NCBI GenBank assembly: GCA_029246415.1
Contig: JAQWNF010000038.1
Location: forward strand, 1-64,000
Source of the DNA: Glaciecola sp.
GTDB taxonomy: Bacteria > Pseudomonadota > Gammaproteobacteria > Enterobacterales > Alteromonadaceae
Length of the DNA stretch: 64,000 bases
Direction of reading: 5' to 3'
Below the pieces are notes generated by a model. It was not told where the DNA came from. It saw nothing but the letters and a program-made list of their open reading frames with translations, and made no database searches. This document shows, piece by piece, positions 1 through 8,019 of this stretch. Each line of letters opens with the position of its first letter. The stretch's first letter is position 1. A program made the position numbers and the translations under genes.

Positions 1-46
1 TTTCATTTGAAACCGCTTCGGCAACTAATAAGATCTCTTTACTCAT
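1..46 (-). CDS. nusA: Transcription termination/antitermination factor NusA, 5' end only
   Basis: Only the first 15 codons lie in the window; the gene runs off the left edge. The visible N-terminus, MSKEILLVAEAVSNE, matches the start of NusA proteins. NusA binds RNA polymerase and modulates pausing, termination and antitermination. It lies 26 bp downstream of rimP on the same strand, the standard rimP-nusA-infB order of gammaproteobacteria, with a GGAAT-like ribosome-binding stretch before the ATG. The identification rests on the short N-terminus plus synteny. Confidence 0.85.
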   Translation of the reverse strand, partial: MSKEILLVAEAVSNE

Positions 47-72
47 GATACTCTATTCCTATTTTGATGAAC

Positions 73-531
73 CTAGTCAAAGACCGGGACAAGATTACCT
101 TTTTCAATATTCATTACAGCCAACGTATAAGATTGACCATCGACTTCGACTACGATGTTATCATTGTCACATGATACCAAGGTGCCTTTAAAATTTCTTC
201 TATCATTTAATGGCATACGTAAACGCACCGCGACCATTTGTCCAACAATTGCCGCATAATGCGCAGCTTTAAACAATGGACGATCCATGCCGGGTGAAGA
301 GACTTCTAAATTATATTCAGTGTTAATTGGATCTTCTACATCTAAGATTGCGCTGGCTTGTTGTGATACATCCGCACAGTTATCCACACTGATCCCTTCT
401 GGATGATCAATGAATAAACGTAATATAGAATGTTTACCAGCTCTGACAAATTCTACACCGACCATTTCGAACCCTAGTGACTCGGCAGCAGGTGTTAGCA
501 TTTGCGTTAATTTTTGTTCAAGTTGTGACAA
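73..531 (-). CDS. rimP: Ribosome maturation factor RimP
   Basis: RimP assists late maturation of the 30S subunit. The protein shows the family pattern throughout: an N-terminal LEQKLTQML helix, GFEMVGVEF, the LRLFIDHPEGISVDNCADVSQQ segment, NLEVSSPGMDRPLF and the C-terminal small barrel ending NIEKGNLVPVFD. I choose the TTG at 531 (152 aa, starting M-SQLEQKL). It aligns with the usual RimP N-terminus and has GGAG seven bases upstream. An upstream in-frame ATG at 561 would add ten unconserved residues and lies inside a hairpin. The gene sits between the initiator tRNA and nusA, as in Escherichia coli metY-rimP-nusA-infB. Confidence 0.93.
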   Translation of the reverse strand: MSQLEQKLTQMLTPAAESLGFEMVGVEFVRAGKHSILRLFIDHPEGISVDNCADVSQQASAILDVEDPINTEYNLEVSSPGMDRPLFKAAHYAAIVGQMVAVRLRMPLNDRRNFKGTLVSCDNDNIVVEVDGQSYTLAVMNIEKGNLVPVFD

Positions 532-550
532 AACACGACTCCATAAATAA

Positions 551-574
551 AAAAAGAGCATTAATGCCCTTTTT
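551..574 (-). terminator. A/T-flanked hairpin just upstream of rimP
   Basis: A 24-nt inverted repeat: an A5 tract, a GC-containing arm, a TTAA centre and a closing T5 tract. All 10-11 pairs form apart from one G-T wobble. On the minus strand it resembles a compact intrinsic terminator or attenuator in the rimP leader. It covers the alternative upstream ATG, which argues for the TTG start. Function is inferred. Confidence 0.45.
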
Positions 575-590
575 AGTATCGCTTAAACGA

Positions 591-619
591 AAAAAGCCCC
601 TTACAAGCAGGGGCTTTTT
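591..619 (-). terminator. Intrinsic terminator between initiator tRNA and rimP
   Basis: A perfect 10-bp stem (AAAAAGCCCC paired with GGGGCTTTTT) around a 9-nt loop, ending in a T-run on either strand. On the minus strand it follows the tRNA by about 80 bp and precedes rimP. It would separate much of the tRNA transcript from rimP-nusA, with read-through or a second promoter feeding the protein genes. The hairpin is visible; its efficiency is inferred. Confidence 0.75.
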
Positions 620-697
620 ACATATTGTTGGACCCTAGTCCACTATACTTTCTATTGTATAGATGTCTTATAACAATGCAAGCATCTTACAAAAAAG

Positions 698-774
<77 letters not shown>

Positions 775-825
775 CTTGAAACTGGTTTGTGAGGTTTGCT
801 TTGCATCCCCTCTCAAGTGGTGCGT

Positions 826-853
826 ATTATACATAGCCCTGAGAACGGCGCAA
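826..853 (-). promoter_or_regulatory. Sigma-70 promoter of the initiator tRNA
   Basis: On the minus strand, TTGCGC (-35) and a perfect TATAAT (-10) are separated by 16 bp. The -10 is followed by ACGCACC, about 50 bp ahead of the mature tRNA 5' end. Box sequences and spacing are visible; the start site is inferred. Confidence 0.7.
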
Positions 854-907
854 CCCCTAAATTAAATAAAAATGCAGTTTTTATTCGTTCGCACAAATAA
901 CCAACGA

Positions 908-1210
908 TTACTTAAACATTTCCATCTTATTTGCTAGTTTTATGTCCAACTCACTTATCCCACCTACATCGTGAGTCACTAATTTTACATCAACAATATT
1001 ATATATGTTGGACCATTCAGGGTGATGATTCATTTTTTCTGCCCAAATCGCCATTTGTGACATCCAACCAAACGCACGAATAAATGATTTAAATCGAAAT
1101 GTCTTAGTTAGCTTGCCATCTTGTAAGGTCCATTGCTCATTTTCAGGTAAAGAAGTATTTAATTCTAATAATGCTGCTTGGGTTTGTGTTGAAGTTAATT
1201 TTTCTGTCAT
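908..1210 (-). CDS. phhB: Pterin-4a-carbinolamine dehydratase
   Basis: A 100-aa protein of normal family length. It carries the signature block from residue 58: EKMNHHPEW (58-66), Y70, then LVTHD (78-81) and G, with D89 near the end. His62, His63 and His80 are the active-site histidines of the family. The enzyme dehydrates 4a-hydroxytetrahydropterin, recycling the cofactor used by phenylalanine hydroxylase. No phhA lies in the window, so the partner must be elsewhere or the protein has another pterin role. It is divergent from the LysR gene. The ATG at 1210 has only a weak AAGAAA-type ribosome site. Confidence 0.93.
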   Translation of the reverse strand: MTEKLTSTQTQAALLELNTSLPENEQWTLQDGKLTKTFRFKSFIRAFGWMSQMAIWAEKMNHHPEWSNIYNIVDVKLVTHDVGGISELDIKLANKMEMFK

Positions 1211-1388
1211 TAGTTATTTTCTTACATTGTGTTGTGGATTCCTACTTATTATCTACTTATATGTGAAACAGATCACCAATTGTTATCAACTTATTAAATA
1301 TTAGACTTTTTCGTTAATAGCCATTAGTATTTGTGATAGAAGGTATCAATATATATAAATCAAACTAATAATAAAATAAGAGCTTACT

Positions 1389-2291
1389 ATGAACCTACAC
1401 CGAATAGACCTAAACCTCTTTGCTGTCTTTGATGCAATATATACTGCAGGTAGTTTAACTAAAGCTGCTGATGTTTTGTGTATCACCCAGCCAGCGGTGA
1501 GTAATTCGTTAGCGCGACTGCGCGATATGTTAAATGATCCATTATTTGTCCGCACAGGACATAGTATGACCCCTACTCCTGTGGCGCAAAACATCATAGT
1601 GCCTGCACGGGCAGCCTTAGAGTTATTACGCAAAAGTGTGCAAGAAAGCCATATATTTGATCCTCTGATCGCAGAGAAGCAATTTAACTTTGCTAGTCGC
1701 GATCTATTAGAGGTTAGTATATTACCTCGTTTACTCGCTCACCTTGAAGATGGCTCCCCTAATATTACATTAGCGAACTTTGAGATTTCACGCTCTAAAG
1801 TCGTTTCAGAAATGGCTAACGGAAACCTAGACTTTTTTGCCGATGCGTCCACATTTACCGATCCGCATTTACATAAATCTTGTATTGCCACTGATAGATA
1901 TGTTGTACTTGCACGTAAAAATCATCCTAAGTTAAAAAATGGCTTAGATTTACAGACTTTTTTATCTTTGAATCATATTAATGTTACTTATCGACATGAT
2001 GGCTCGAGTGCGGTTGATGTCGCCTTGGATAACTTAGGGCATAAGCGCTGTATCAAATTTCACTCACAGCATTTTTTGACCGTCCCGAGTGCACTGGTCA
2101 AAACCGATATGATAGCTTGTATGCCATATCACCTTGCTAAGCATTACGATTTGGCCATGTATGAAATGCCTATAGAAATGCCTGCTATGGAGTATTTTTT
2201 ATATTGGCATGTTTCAATGAATGAAGATCACGCCCATCGCTGGATGCGCGAGCAAATCATGGAAGTAGCAAAAGCCTACCAGCACGTTTAG
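1389..2291 (+). CDS. LysR-family transcriptional regulator
   Basis: 300 aa. The N-terminal winged helix-turn-helix occupies about residues 5-66 (DLNLFAVFDAIYTAGSLTKAADVL, then ITQPAVSNSLARLRD). The rest is the usual periplasmic-binding-like effector domain. The sequence LNDPLFVRTG...TPTPVAQ is typical of the NodD/NahR/LeuO branch. It stands alone and convergent to the acyl-CoA dehydrogenase, with a shared terminator between them, so its target is not obvious. The divergent phhB is a possible target but there is no visible operator to support that. AAGAG lies ahead of the ATG. Confidence 0.9.
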   Translation: MNLHRIDLNLFAVFDAIYTAGSLTKAADVLCITQPAVSNSLARLRDMLNDPLFVRTGHSMTPTPVAQNIIVPARAALELLRKSVQESHIFDPLIAEKQFNFASRDLLEVSILPRLLAHLEDGSPNITLANFEISRSKVVSEMANGNLDFFADASTFTDPHLHKSCIATDRYVVLARKNHPKLKNGLDLQTFLSLNHINVTYRHDGSSAVDVALDNLGHKRCIKFHSQHFLTVPSALVKTDMIACMPYHLAKHYDLAMYEMPIEMPAMEYFLYWHVSMNEDHAHRWMREQIMEVAKAYQHV

Positions 2292-2321
2292 AATACTTTG
2301 ACAGTAACTCAAGCCTAATAA

Positions 2322-2345
2322 AAAACCCAGCCTGAGCTGGGTTTT
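2322..2345. terminator. Bidirectional terminator between LysR gene and acyl-CoA dehydrogenase
   Basis: A perfect 10-bp stem (AAAACCCAGC with GCTGGGTTTT) and a 4-nt CTGA loop between two convergent genes. The T-run is longer on the minus strand (T6), so it should stop the acyl-CoA dehydrogenase transcript best. Confidence 0.85.
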
Positions 2346-2386
2346 GCATTTATAGATATGAGCACTGATATATCAAAAGACGAGTA

Positions 2387-4186
2387 TTAGCTGACTTGAA
2401 ACAACTCCTCAGGCATACTCATTAAGTTATCAGAGCCTGTGCGGATCGCTGATACGTGACCTCTAGTGCGAGTTAACAGGCGGTCAAAGTAAAATTGCGC
2501 GGTATGCAGTTTTGCTTGATAAAAATCTTTATTGCCTTCACCCGCATCTAGCTTTTGTTGGGCAACAACAGCCATCTGTAACCACATATAACCCACTACG
2601 ACATATCCTGAATACATCAAATAATCGACGGCTGCCGCGCCTAACTCATTCGGGTTATGTTGCGCCGATTTGCCAATATCCGCTGTTAACTGTTGCCATT
2701 CATCACAATGAGACTGAATCGCATTGGCCATCATATTAAATTGCTGTTGCTCTCGAATACTATGGCAATAGGTTAATATCTCAGTTTGCATAATTTTGAG
2801 TAACTCGCCATTCGAGCCCATGATTTTCCGCGCTAACAAATCAATTGCTTGAATACCAGTTGTCCCTTCATACATGGTACAAATTCGAGTATCTCGTGCT
2901 AATTGCTCCATTCCCCACTCAGCAATATAACCATGACCGCCATAAACTTGCATGCCGTGGGAAGTAGATTCTAATGCGGTTTCGGTTAAAAACGCTTTAA
3001 CGATAGGTGTAAGTAAAGATAATTTGTTGTCAGCATGTTGTTTCGCTTCAGCGTCACTGCCATACAAAGTTTCATCAACTAATTGCATGCAGTAAATAGC
3101 AAGCGCACGGTTTCCCTCTGCAAAGGCTTTTTGCGTGAGTAACATGCGACGCACATCTGGGTGCACAATAATCGGATCTGCGGGCCCTTCGAGATTTTGT
3201 TTGCCGGTCATGGCACGAAATTGTAGACGGTCTTTAGCATACGCTAATGCACCTTGAAATGAGGCCTCAGAGGCAGACAAGCCTTCTAAGCCTGTACCAA
3301 TGCGTGCTATATTCATAAAGGTAAACATGCAATTTAAGCCGCGATTAGGCTCACCAATTAATACACCAGTTGCATCATCAAAATTAATCACACAAGTTGC
3401 GCTGCCTTTTATACCCATTTTATGTTCAATAGAGCCACACTTAACGGTATTTCTTGCACCTTTATTACCTTGTGCATCGACATGATATTTAGGAACGACA
3501 AACAGTGAAATACCTCGAGTTCCCTCAGGTGCTCCAGGTAAACGGGCTAATACAATATGTACAATATTTTCTGACATATCGTGTTCACCTGCCGATATGA
3601 ATATCTTAGTACCACTTAGTTTATAGGTGCCATCAGCATTGGGTTCGGCTTTGCACTTGAGCATACCTAAATCAGAACCGCAATGTGGCTCAGTCAAACA
3701 CATAGTGCCAGTCCAAGTCCCTGCAACTAAATTATGCAAGAACATATCTTTTTGCGCTTCAGTTCCATGAGCTTTAATTGTATCAATACAGCCTTGTGAT
3801 AAACCTGGGTACATTGCCCATGAATGGTTAGCACCAGAAAACCATTCCGCCATTGCAGAAGCTAACGAATAAGGTAGTGCCTGACCACCGTATTGCTCAG
3901 GGTGTGCCATTGATGGCCAGCCGCCATCAACGTATTGTGCATAGGCTTCTTTAAAGCCTGTTGGCGTACTGACAACGCCATCATTCCACTGGCACCCTTC
4001 TTGATCACCAATAGCATTTATTGGAGCGAGCACTTCTTCGGCAAACTTAGCAGCTTCAGAGTAGATTGCATCGACTAAATCAGGCGTTGCATCAGCAAAT
4101 CCTAAACGCTGATAATGCGCTTCAAAATTAAATACTTCATTCATAACAAATAAAGTATCGGTTTTAGGTGCTTTATAATTTTGCAT
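2387..4186 (-). CDS. Acyl-CoA dehydrogenase, long (DmdC-like) type
   Basis: A 599-aa flavoprotein that oxidises an acyl-CoA to the 2-enoyl-CoA. It has the acyl-CoA dehydrogenase N-terminal and middle domains (CLTEPHCGSDLG at 163-174, substrate/FAD loop). The C-terminal domain has YGGHGYIAEWGMEQLARD (415-432), followed by the catalytic-base motif MYEGTTGIQAIDL with Glu440. An extra helical C-terminal part past about 460 marks the 600-residue subfamily that includes 3-methylthiopropanoyl-CoA dehydrogenase DmdC and FadE5-like enzymes. Substrate cannot be read from sequence: it may be a fatty acid or the DMSP demethylation route. It is monocistronic, with no etfAB or thiolase beside it. Confidence 0.9.
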   Translation of the reverse strand: MQNYKAPKTDTLFVMNEVFNFEAHYQRLGFADATPDLVDAIYSEAAKFAEEVLAPINAIGDQEGCQWNDGVVSTPTGFKEAYAQYVDGGWPSMAHPEQYGGQALPYSLASAMAEWFSGANHSWAMYPGLSQGCIDTIKAHGTEAQKDMFLHNLVAGTWTGTMCLTEPHCGSDLGMLKCKAEPNADGTYKLSGTKIFISAGEHDMSENIVHIVLARLPGAPEGTRGISLFVVPKYHVDAQGNKGARNTVKCGSIEHKMGIKGSATCVINFDDATGVLIGEPNRGLNCMFTFMNIARIGTGLEGLSASEASFQGALAYAKDRLQFRAMTGKQNLEGPADPIIVHPDVRRMLLTQKAFAEGNRALAIYCMQLVDETLYGSDAEAKQHADNKLSLLTPIVKAFLTETALESTSHGMQVYGGHGYIAEWGMEQLARDTRICTMYEGTTGIQAIDLLARKIMGSNGELLKIMQTEILTYCHSIREQQQFNMMANAIQSHCDEWQQLTADIGKSAQHNPNELGAAAVDYLMYSGYVVVGYMWLQMAVVAQQKLDAGEGNKDFYQAKLHTAQFYFDRLLTRTRGHVSAIRTGSDNLMSMPEELFQVS

Positions 4187-4390
4187 AATCCCGCTCTCTC
4201 TCTAATTATTAATATGGGTATATCTGTTAAATACATCGATAATCCAATAGTAGGGGAGCGAGCAATTTTTGAATACTTTATTGCCTTTATGATTGCCTAT
4301 TAGTCTCGATAATGACAATTTTAATCTCATGATCGCAACTTCAAGGTCGTTAACCATCTAATAAGATATGAATGTGCAAAGGAATGGATA

Positions 4391-4693
4391 ATGAATCAAA
4401 TCAAAGGACTCATATTGGTAGCAGTATGTCTGTTAGGTATGACGTTTAATGCCCAAGCTAATATTCAAAAAACATTAACCAATATCTGTGACATCGTTAA
4501 AAGCGATGATAGTTTAATTCGAACCGCAATGCTCAATAACTCGGTCGAGGCAGGCACTTTATTAATTAGGAAAATGCCTAAGGGCGCGCTTCGCTCTGCA
4601 GCAAAAGATAGTAAAACGCTGCCGCAATGGGCTGCAGAAAAAGGCTTAGCGAATAACCATCTTTTAAATGTATATGCAAAAAGAGTTGATTAA
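4391..4693 (+). CDS. Small secreted protein, DUF3718-like
   Basis: 100 aa with a clear signal peptide (hydrophobic LILVAVCLLGMTFNAQA, cleavage predicted after residue 23). The mature part of about 77 aa (LTNICDIVKSDDSLIRTAMLNNSVEAGTL onward) is basic at the C-terminus. It resembles the small exported DUF3718 proteins of Alteromonadales and Shewanella, which have no known function; I recall this match from memory. The ATG has AAAGGA upstream. Its TAA overlaps the stop of the convergent oxidoreductase gene by three bases. There is no paralogue nearby. Confidence 0.6.
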   Translation: MNQIKGLILVAVCLLGMTFNAQANIQKTLTNICDIVKSDDSLIRTAMLNNSVEAGTLLIRKMPKGALRSAAKDSKTLPQWAAEKGLANNHLLNVYAKRVD

Positions 4694-5676
4694 GGGGTCA
4701 GAACTAATTTTCCTTTTACTGCGCGTTGATTGAGATTAAGCAGTGCATCAACAGCCTGTTCCAATGAATAGGTTTGGTCAACATGTACACTGACATCTCC
4801 TGATAACAACCAGCCAAATAACTCTTTCATATTTTGTGCAAAAATGAGTGGCTCATGTTGAGTGAACGCCCCCCAAAACACACCGACAACCGAATACCCT
4901 TTAACTAATGCTAAGTTTACTGGAAACTGAGGGATCTGCCCACTAGCAAACCCCACTACCAGCAAACGACCATTCCATGCCATCGCTTTACTGCATTGAG
5001 TAAAGATATCTCCCCCAACACATTCGTACACTACATCAACACCGCGTTTATTGGTCATAGCCTTAGCTGCAGCCGTGACATCTTCTTGTGAGTAGTTGAT
5101 ACCAAAATCAGCTCCATGCGCTTTGGCAAATGCTACTTTTTCGTCACTCGAACAAGCAGCGATTACCGTTGCTCCCATTTTTTTGGCAATTTGCACTGCT
5201 GCGATACCTGTACCTCCAGCAGCTCCTGTTACTAGTACCGTTTGTCCTGGCTGTAGTTGTGCACGTTGCTTTAAACCATGATGAGCAGTTGCATGAGCGG
5301 TAATCAAACCCGCAGCAGAAGCAAAATCAACAGCATCTGGTAACGGCATAACGTGTGTTGCTTTACAACAAACATATTCTGCGTAGCCACCGAGAATACT
5401 TAACCCAACCACTCTGCGTCCAGGTTGTAAGTGTGGCACGTTATCACCGACCTGGATAACCGTACCCGCTACCTCATTACCAGGAATGAAGGGATGTTGC
5501 GGTTTCATTTGATATAAGCCTTGAACTAACAAACCATCTGGAAAGTTAACACCTGCCGCTTCAATTTTTATCAGAATCTCGTCTGCCTTAGGCACTGGAG
5601 TTGGTACAGATTCAACCGCCAACTGTTCAATAGGCCCAAATGCATTACAGATAACCGCCTTCATAGTTCCGCTCAT
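4690..5676 (-). CDS. Zinc-free NADPH:quinone oxidoreductase family protein
   Basis: 328 aa of the medium-chain dehydrogenase/reductase superfamily. The N-terminal GroES-like fold includes AAGVNFPDGLLVQGLY and PFIPGNEVAGTV. The Rossmann domain has VLVTGAAGGTGIAAVQIAKKMGA (147-169, AAGGTG nucleotide loop). The catalytic zinc ligands of alcohol dehydrogenases are absent, as in Qor-type quinone reductases. It is likely a cytosolic NADPH-dependent reductase of quinones or enones; substrate unknown. It is the second gene after the histidine phosphatase, 43 bp apart on the same strand, so the two are probably co-transcribed. AAGGA lies 8 bp before the ATG. Confidence 0.88.
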   Translation of the reverse strand: MSGTMKAVICNAFGPIEQLAVESVPTPVPKADEILIKIEAAGVNFPDGLLVQGLYQMKPQHPFIPGNEVAGTVIQVGDNVPHLQPGRRVVGLSILGGYAEYVCCKATHVMPLPDAVDFASAAGLITAHATAHHGLKQRAQLQPGQTVLVTGAAGGTGIAAVQIAKKMGATVIAACSSDEKVAFAKAHGADFGINYSQEDVTAAAKAMTNKRGVDVVYECVGGDIFTQCSKAMAWNGRLLVVGFASGQIPQFPVNLALVKGYSVVGVFWGAFTQHEPLIFAQNMKELFGWLLSGDVSVHVDQTYSLEQAVDALLNLNQRAVKGKLVLTP

Positions 5677-5719
5677 TTTGATTAGTCCTTGTTTTTATAA
5701 TAGTATTTTCAAATCAATA

Positions 5720-6394
5720 TTATGAATATGTGAGTAATGCCCGATTAGCTTGTAATTCTAGGTGGCTAACTTGATTAAAACTGGTTTCAAGCATATGACT
5801 AGGACTCACCAAATATTGATGAAAGCTAGCATTTCTAATTTGTAAATTCATATCCACTAGTTTATCCACGGACAACCCAAGTACATGTCCTTTGAGCATT
5901 GCTATTGCACCACCAGAAGTGGCGACTAAGATATGTCGCGCATCAGGATGTTGTTTGATAGTATATTCAACACCACTCACAACTCGCAGTTGAAATGCTT
6001 GCCAAGTTTCTGGAAGGTCTGAAAGTTGATTATTTGACCACGCTATCATGGCTTGTTTGAGTAAACGATAAAAGTCCGAACGAGGGGCTTCTTTGGACGG
6101 TAATGTTTCACCCGAAAATGCTAAGTAAGCTCCAACAACTGCTTCAAAATCAAATTCATCAAAATTAGATAATTGATGATATTCAGAATCTTTTTGCATA
6201 CCACTGAGTATTTGTTCTGCTGTTTCATGATGACGAACCATGTTGCCGGTATAAATGGCATCAAATTGATAATCTATCTGTTTAAAATATTCACCTAATA
6301 AACGGGATTGTTGATGACCTAACTCGCTGAGCTGATCATAGTTATCTGTACCGTATGACGCCTGACCATGTCTGACGAACGTTATTTTTTGCAT
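5720..6394 (-). CDS. Histidine phosphatase (phosphoglycerate mutase-like) family protein
   Basis: 224 aa from the ATG at 6394, which has AGGA seven bases upstream; a GTG two codons earlier is too close to it. The N-terminal FVRHGQASYG (RHG at 8-10) provides the phospho-accepting His9. A second conserved patch, GNMVRHHETAEQI (50-62), supplies the middle arginine and histidine. The usual late motif SHGG reads ATSGGAI (158-164), with serine where the second catalytic histidine is expected. Substrate is unknown and could be a phosphosugar or a phosphoprotein. It is probably co-transcribed with the downstream oxidoreductase. Confidence 0.82.
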   Translation of the reverse strand: MQKITFVRHGQASYGTDNYDQLSELGHQQSRLLGEYFKQIDYQFDAIYTGNMVRHHETAEQILSGMQKDSEYHQLSNFDEFDFEAVVGAYLAFSGETLPSKEAPRSDFYRLLKQAMIAWSNNQLSDLPETWQAFQLRVVSGVEYTIKQHPDARHILVATSGGAIAMLKGHVLGLSVDKLVDMNLQIRNASFHQYLVSPSHMLETSFNQVSHLELQANRALLTYS

Positions 6395-6552
6395 GCTCAC
6401 ATCCTAGTTAGGTTTGGGGCTGGGTTTTAGTTTTTTATACGGTTTGTTTTATACAACTTTTTTATTCGGCTCTTTAATTTTGTTAGTGTAAAAAACTTTC
6501 CCGTAAAATAAGAATTTTGTTCATGAATGATTATTCATCACTCACAGGTTTA

Positions 6553-6594
6553 TTGTTTTGAATCAATATGCTGATGTAAGCATTTCGCTACTAT
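6553..6594 (+). promoter_or_regulatory. Probable FNR-activated promoter of hemN
   Basis: TTGTTTTGAATCAA at 6553-6566 matches the FNR/ANR consensus TTGAT-N4-ATCAA with one mismatch. A TACTAT -10 lies at 6589-6594, placing a start near 6601 and the FNR-site centre at about -41.5, the canonical class II position. hemN is a classic anaerobically induced gene. Site and spacing are visible; binding is inferred. Confidence 0.6.
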
Positions 6595-6624
6595 GTGTTT
6601 TTTATTGTTTAACTTGGTTAGGAC

Positions 6625-8019
6625 ATGACTTCACTTGCGCAGAAAATTACACCATCGGTAACATCAGCATCGCTTCCTCCGGCGTATGTGGATATTCAAA
6701 GTTTATATGAGCGTCATGTTCCCCGCTATACCTCCTACCCTACTGCTGTAGAATTTGCCGATGGGGATTTTAATTCTCCTATACTTGCTAATTTAAGTGC
6801 CCAACGTAAGCCCATATCATTATATATTCATATTCCATTTTGCCAATCCTTGTGCAATTACTGCGGTTGTAATAAACGGATTACTCAAGATAAAACTAAA
6901 GCCGATATCTATCTTGATTATTTAGCGAATGAAATCCGTCAAATAAGCACTGTTACACCATCTTTTACCGTGAGCCATATCCATTATGGCGGTGGCAGTC
7001 CAAGCTTTTTGACACCAGCACAACATACTCGTTTGCACGCGTTGATTAATGAACACTTTCATTTACTCACTGAAGTGCAGCAAAGTATTGAGTGTGATCC
7101 TCGTAACCTGACCCCTAGCTATATTTCGCATTTAGCTAATTTGGGTTTTCGTCGTTTAAGCCTTGGCATTCAAGATGTGAATGCTACCGTGCAACAAACC
7201 ATAAACCGCGTCCAATCTAAAGCTCATATTGAAGAGTGTATATATCATGCATATGCCAGTGGCTTTACCTCTATTAATCTAGATTTAATTGTCGGATTAC
7301 CCGAACAAACTACTCGTACAATAGAAGAAACATTACGTGCTGTTCAACGCTTTGATTGCGAACGTATTTCAGTGTTTAATTATGCACATTTACCGGCACG
7401 ATTTCCGTCGCAACGTAAATTTGAAAAAGCCAATATGCCATCGATTTCTCAAAAAAAGGCGATGACCCAACAAATAGCAAAAGGCCTCAATCAACTTGGT
7501 TATCAAAAGATCGGGCTTGATCATTTTGCTAAACAAGATGACTCATTAAGTAAAGCACTCGAAGCCGGCACTTTATCACGTAACTTCCAAGGTTATACAA
7601 GTGATAATAATGATCAGATACTTGGTTTAGGGGTAAGTGCTATTTCTAACATTGGCAATACCCGTTCACAAAATAGTGTCGATCTAGCTAAATACTACAA
7701 CCAAGTTACCCAGTCTCAATTACGACACCGCGGTATGTCACTGAGTCAAGACGATCTGCTTCGTGGACAGATCATCAGCCAACTTATGTGTAATTTCAGT
7801 GTGAATTTAAACGATATTGCACGCCAGTTTCACTTAAACCTTAATACCTATATGCATGACGAACTCAAGCAATTAAGAGAATTCGCTCAGTTGGGTGTGC
7901 TATCGCTTAAAGCGAATAAAATTACTATGAATCAAGAACACCGTCCATTAATACGCGTGATTGCGAGCGTATTTGATAAATATTTACAATCACACCATTC
8001 ATTTTCAAGTGTTATCTAA
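6625..8019 (+). CDS. hemN: Oxygen-independent coproporphyrinogen III dehydrogenase (radical SAM)
   Basis: 464 aa, close to E. coli HemN (457). It decarboxylates two propionates of coproporphyrinogen III to give protoporphyrinogen IX without oxygen, in the cytosol. The radical-SAM [4Fe-4S] site is PFCQSLCNYCGC (Cys73, Cys77, Cys80, plus Cys82 of the HemN pattern). It is preceded by RYTSYPTAVEF and followed by HYGGGSPSFL. The C-terminal HemN domain includes LLRGQIISQLMCN. The start ATG has TTAGGA very close (1-2 nt), so initiation may be inefficient or regulated. It has its own FNR-type promoter and its last 15 bp overlap the convergent recD. Confidence 0.94.
   Translation: MTSLAQKITPSVTSASLPPAYVDIQSLYERHVPRYTSYPTAVEFADGDFNSPILANLSAQRKPISLYIHIPFCQSLCNYCGCNKRITQDKTKADIYLDYLANEIRQISTVTPSFTVSHIHYGGGSPSFLTPAQHTRLHALINEHFHLLTEVQQSIECDPRNLTPSYISHLANLGFRRLSLGIQDVNATVQQTINRVQSKAHIEECIYHAYASGFTSINLDLIVGLPEQTTRTIEETLRAVQRFDCERISVFNYAHLPARFPSQRKFEKANMPSISQKKAMTQQIAKGLNQLGYQKIGLDHFAKQDDSLSKALEAGTLSRNFQGYTSDNNDQILGLGVSAISNIGNTRSQNSVDLAKYYNQVTQSQLRHRGMSLSQDDLLRGQIISQLMCNFSVNLNDIARQFHLNLNTYMHDELKQLREFAQLGVLSLKANKITMNQEHRPLIRVIASVFDKYLQSHHSFSSVI

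Noticed and set aside
4690-4693. Stop-codon overlap of the small secreted protein gene and the oxidoreductase as an error
   Set aside because: Short convergent overlaps are common; both products look complete.
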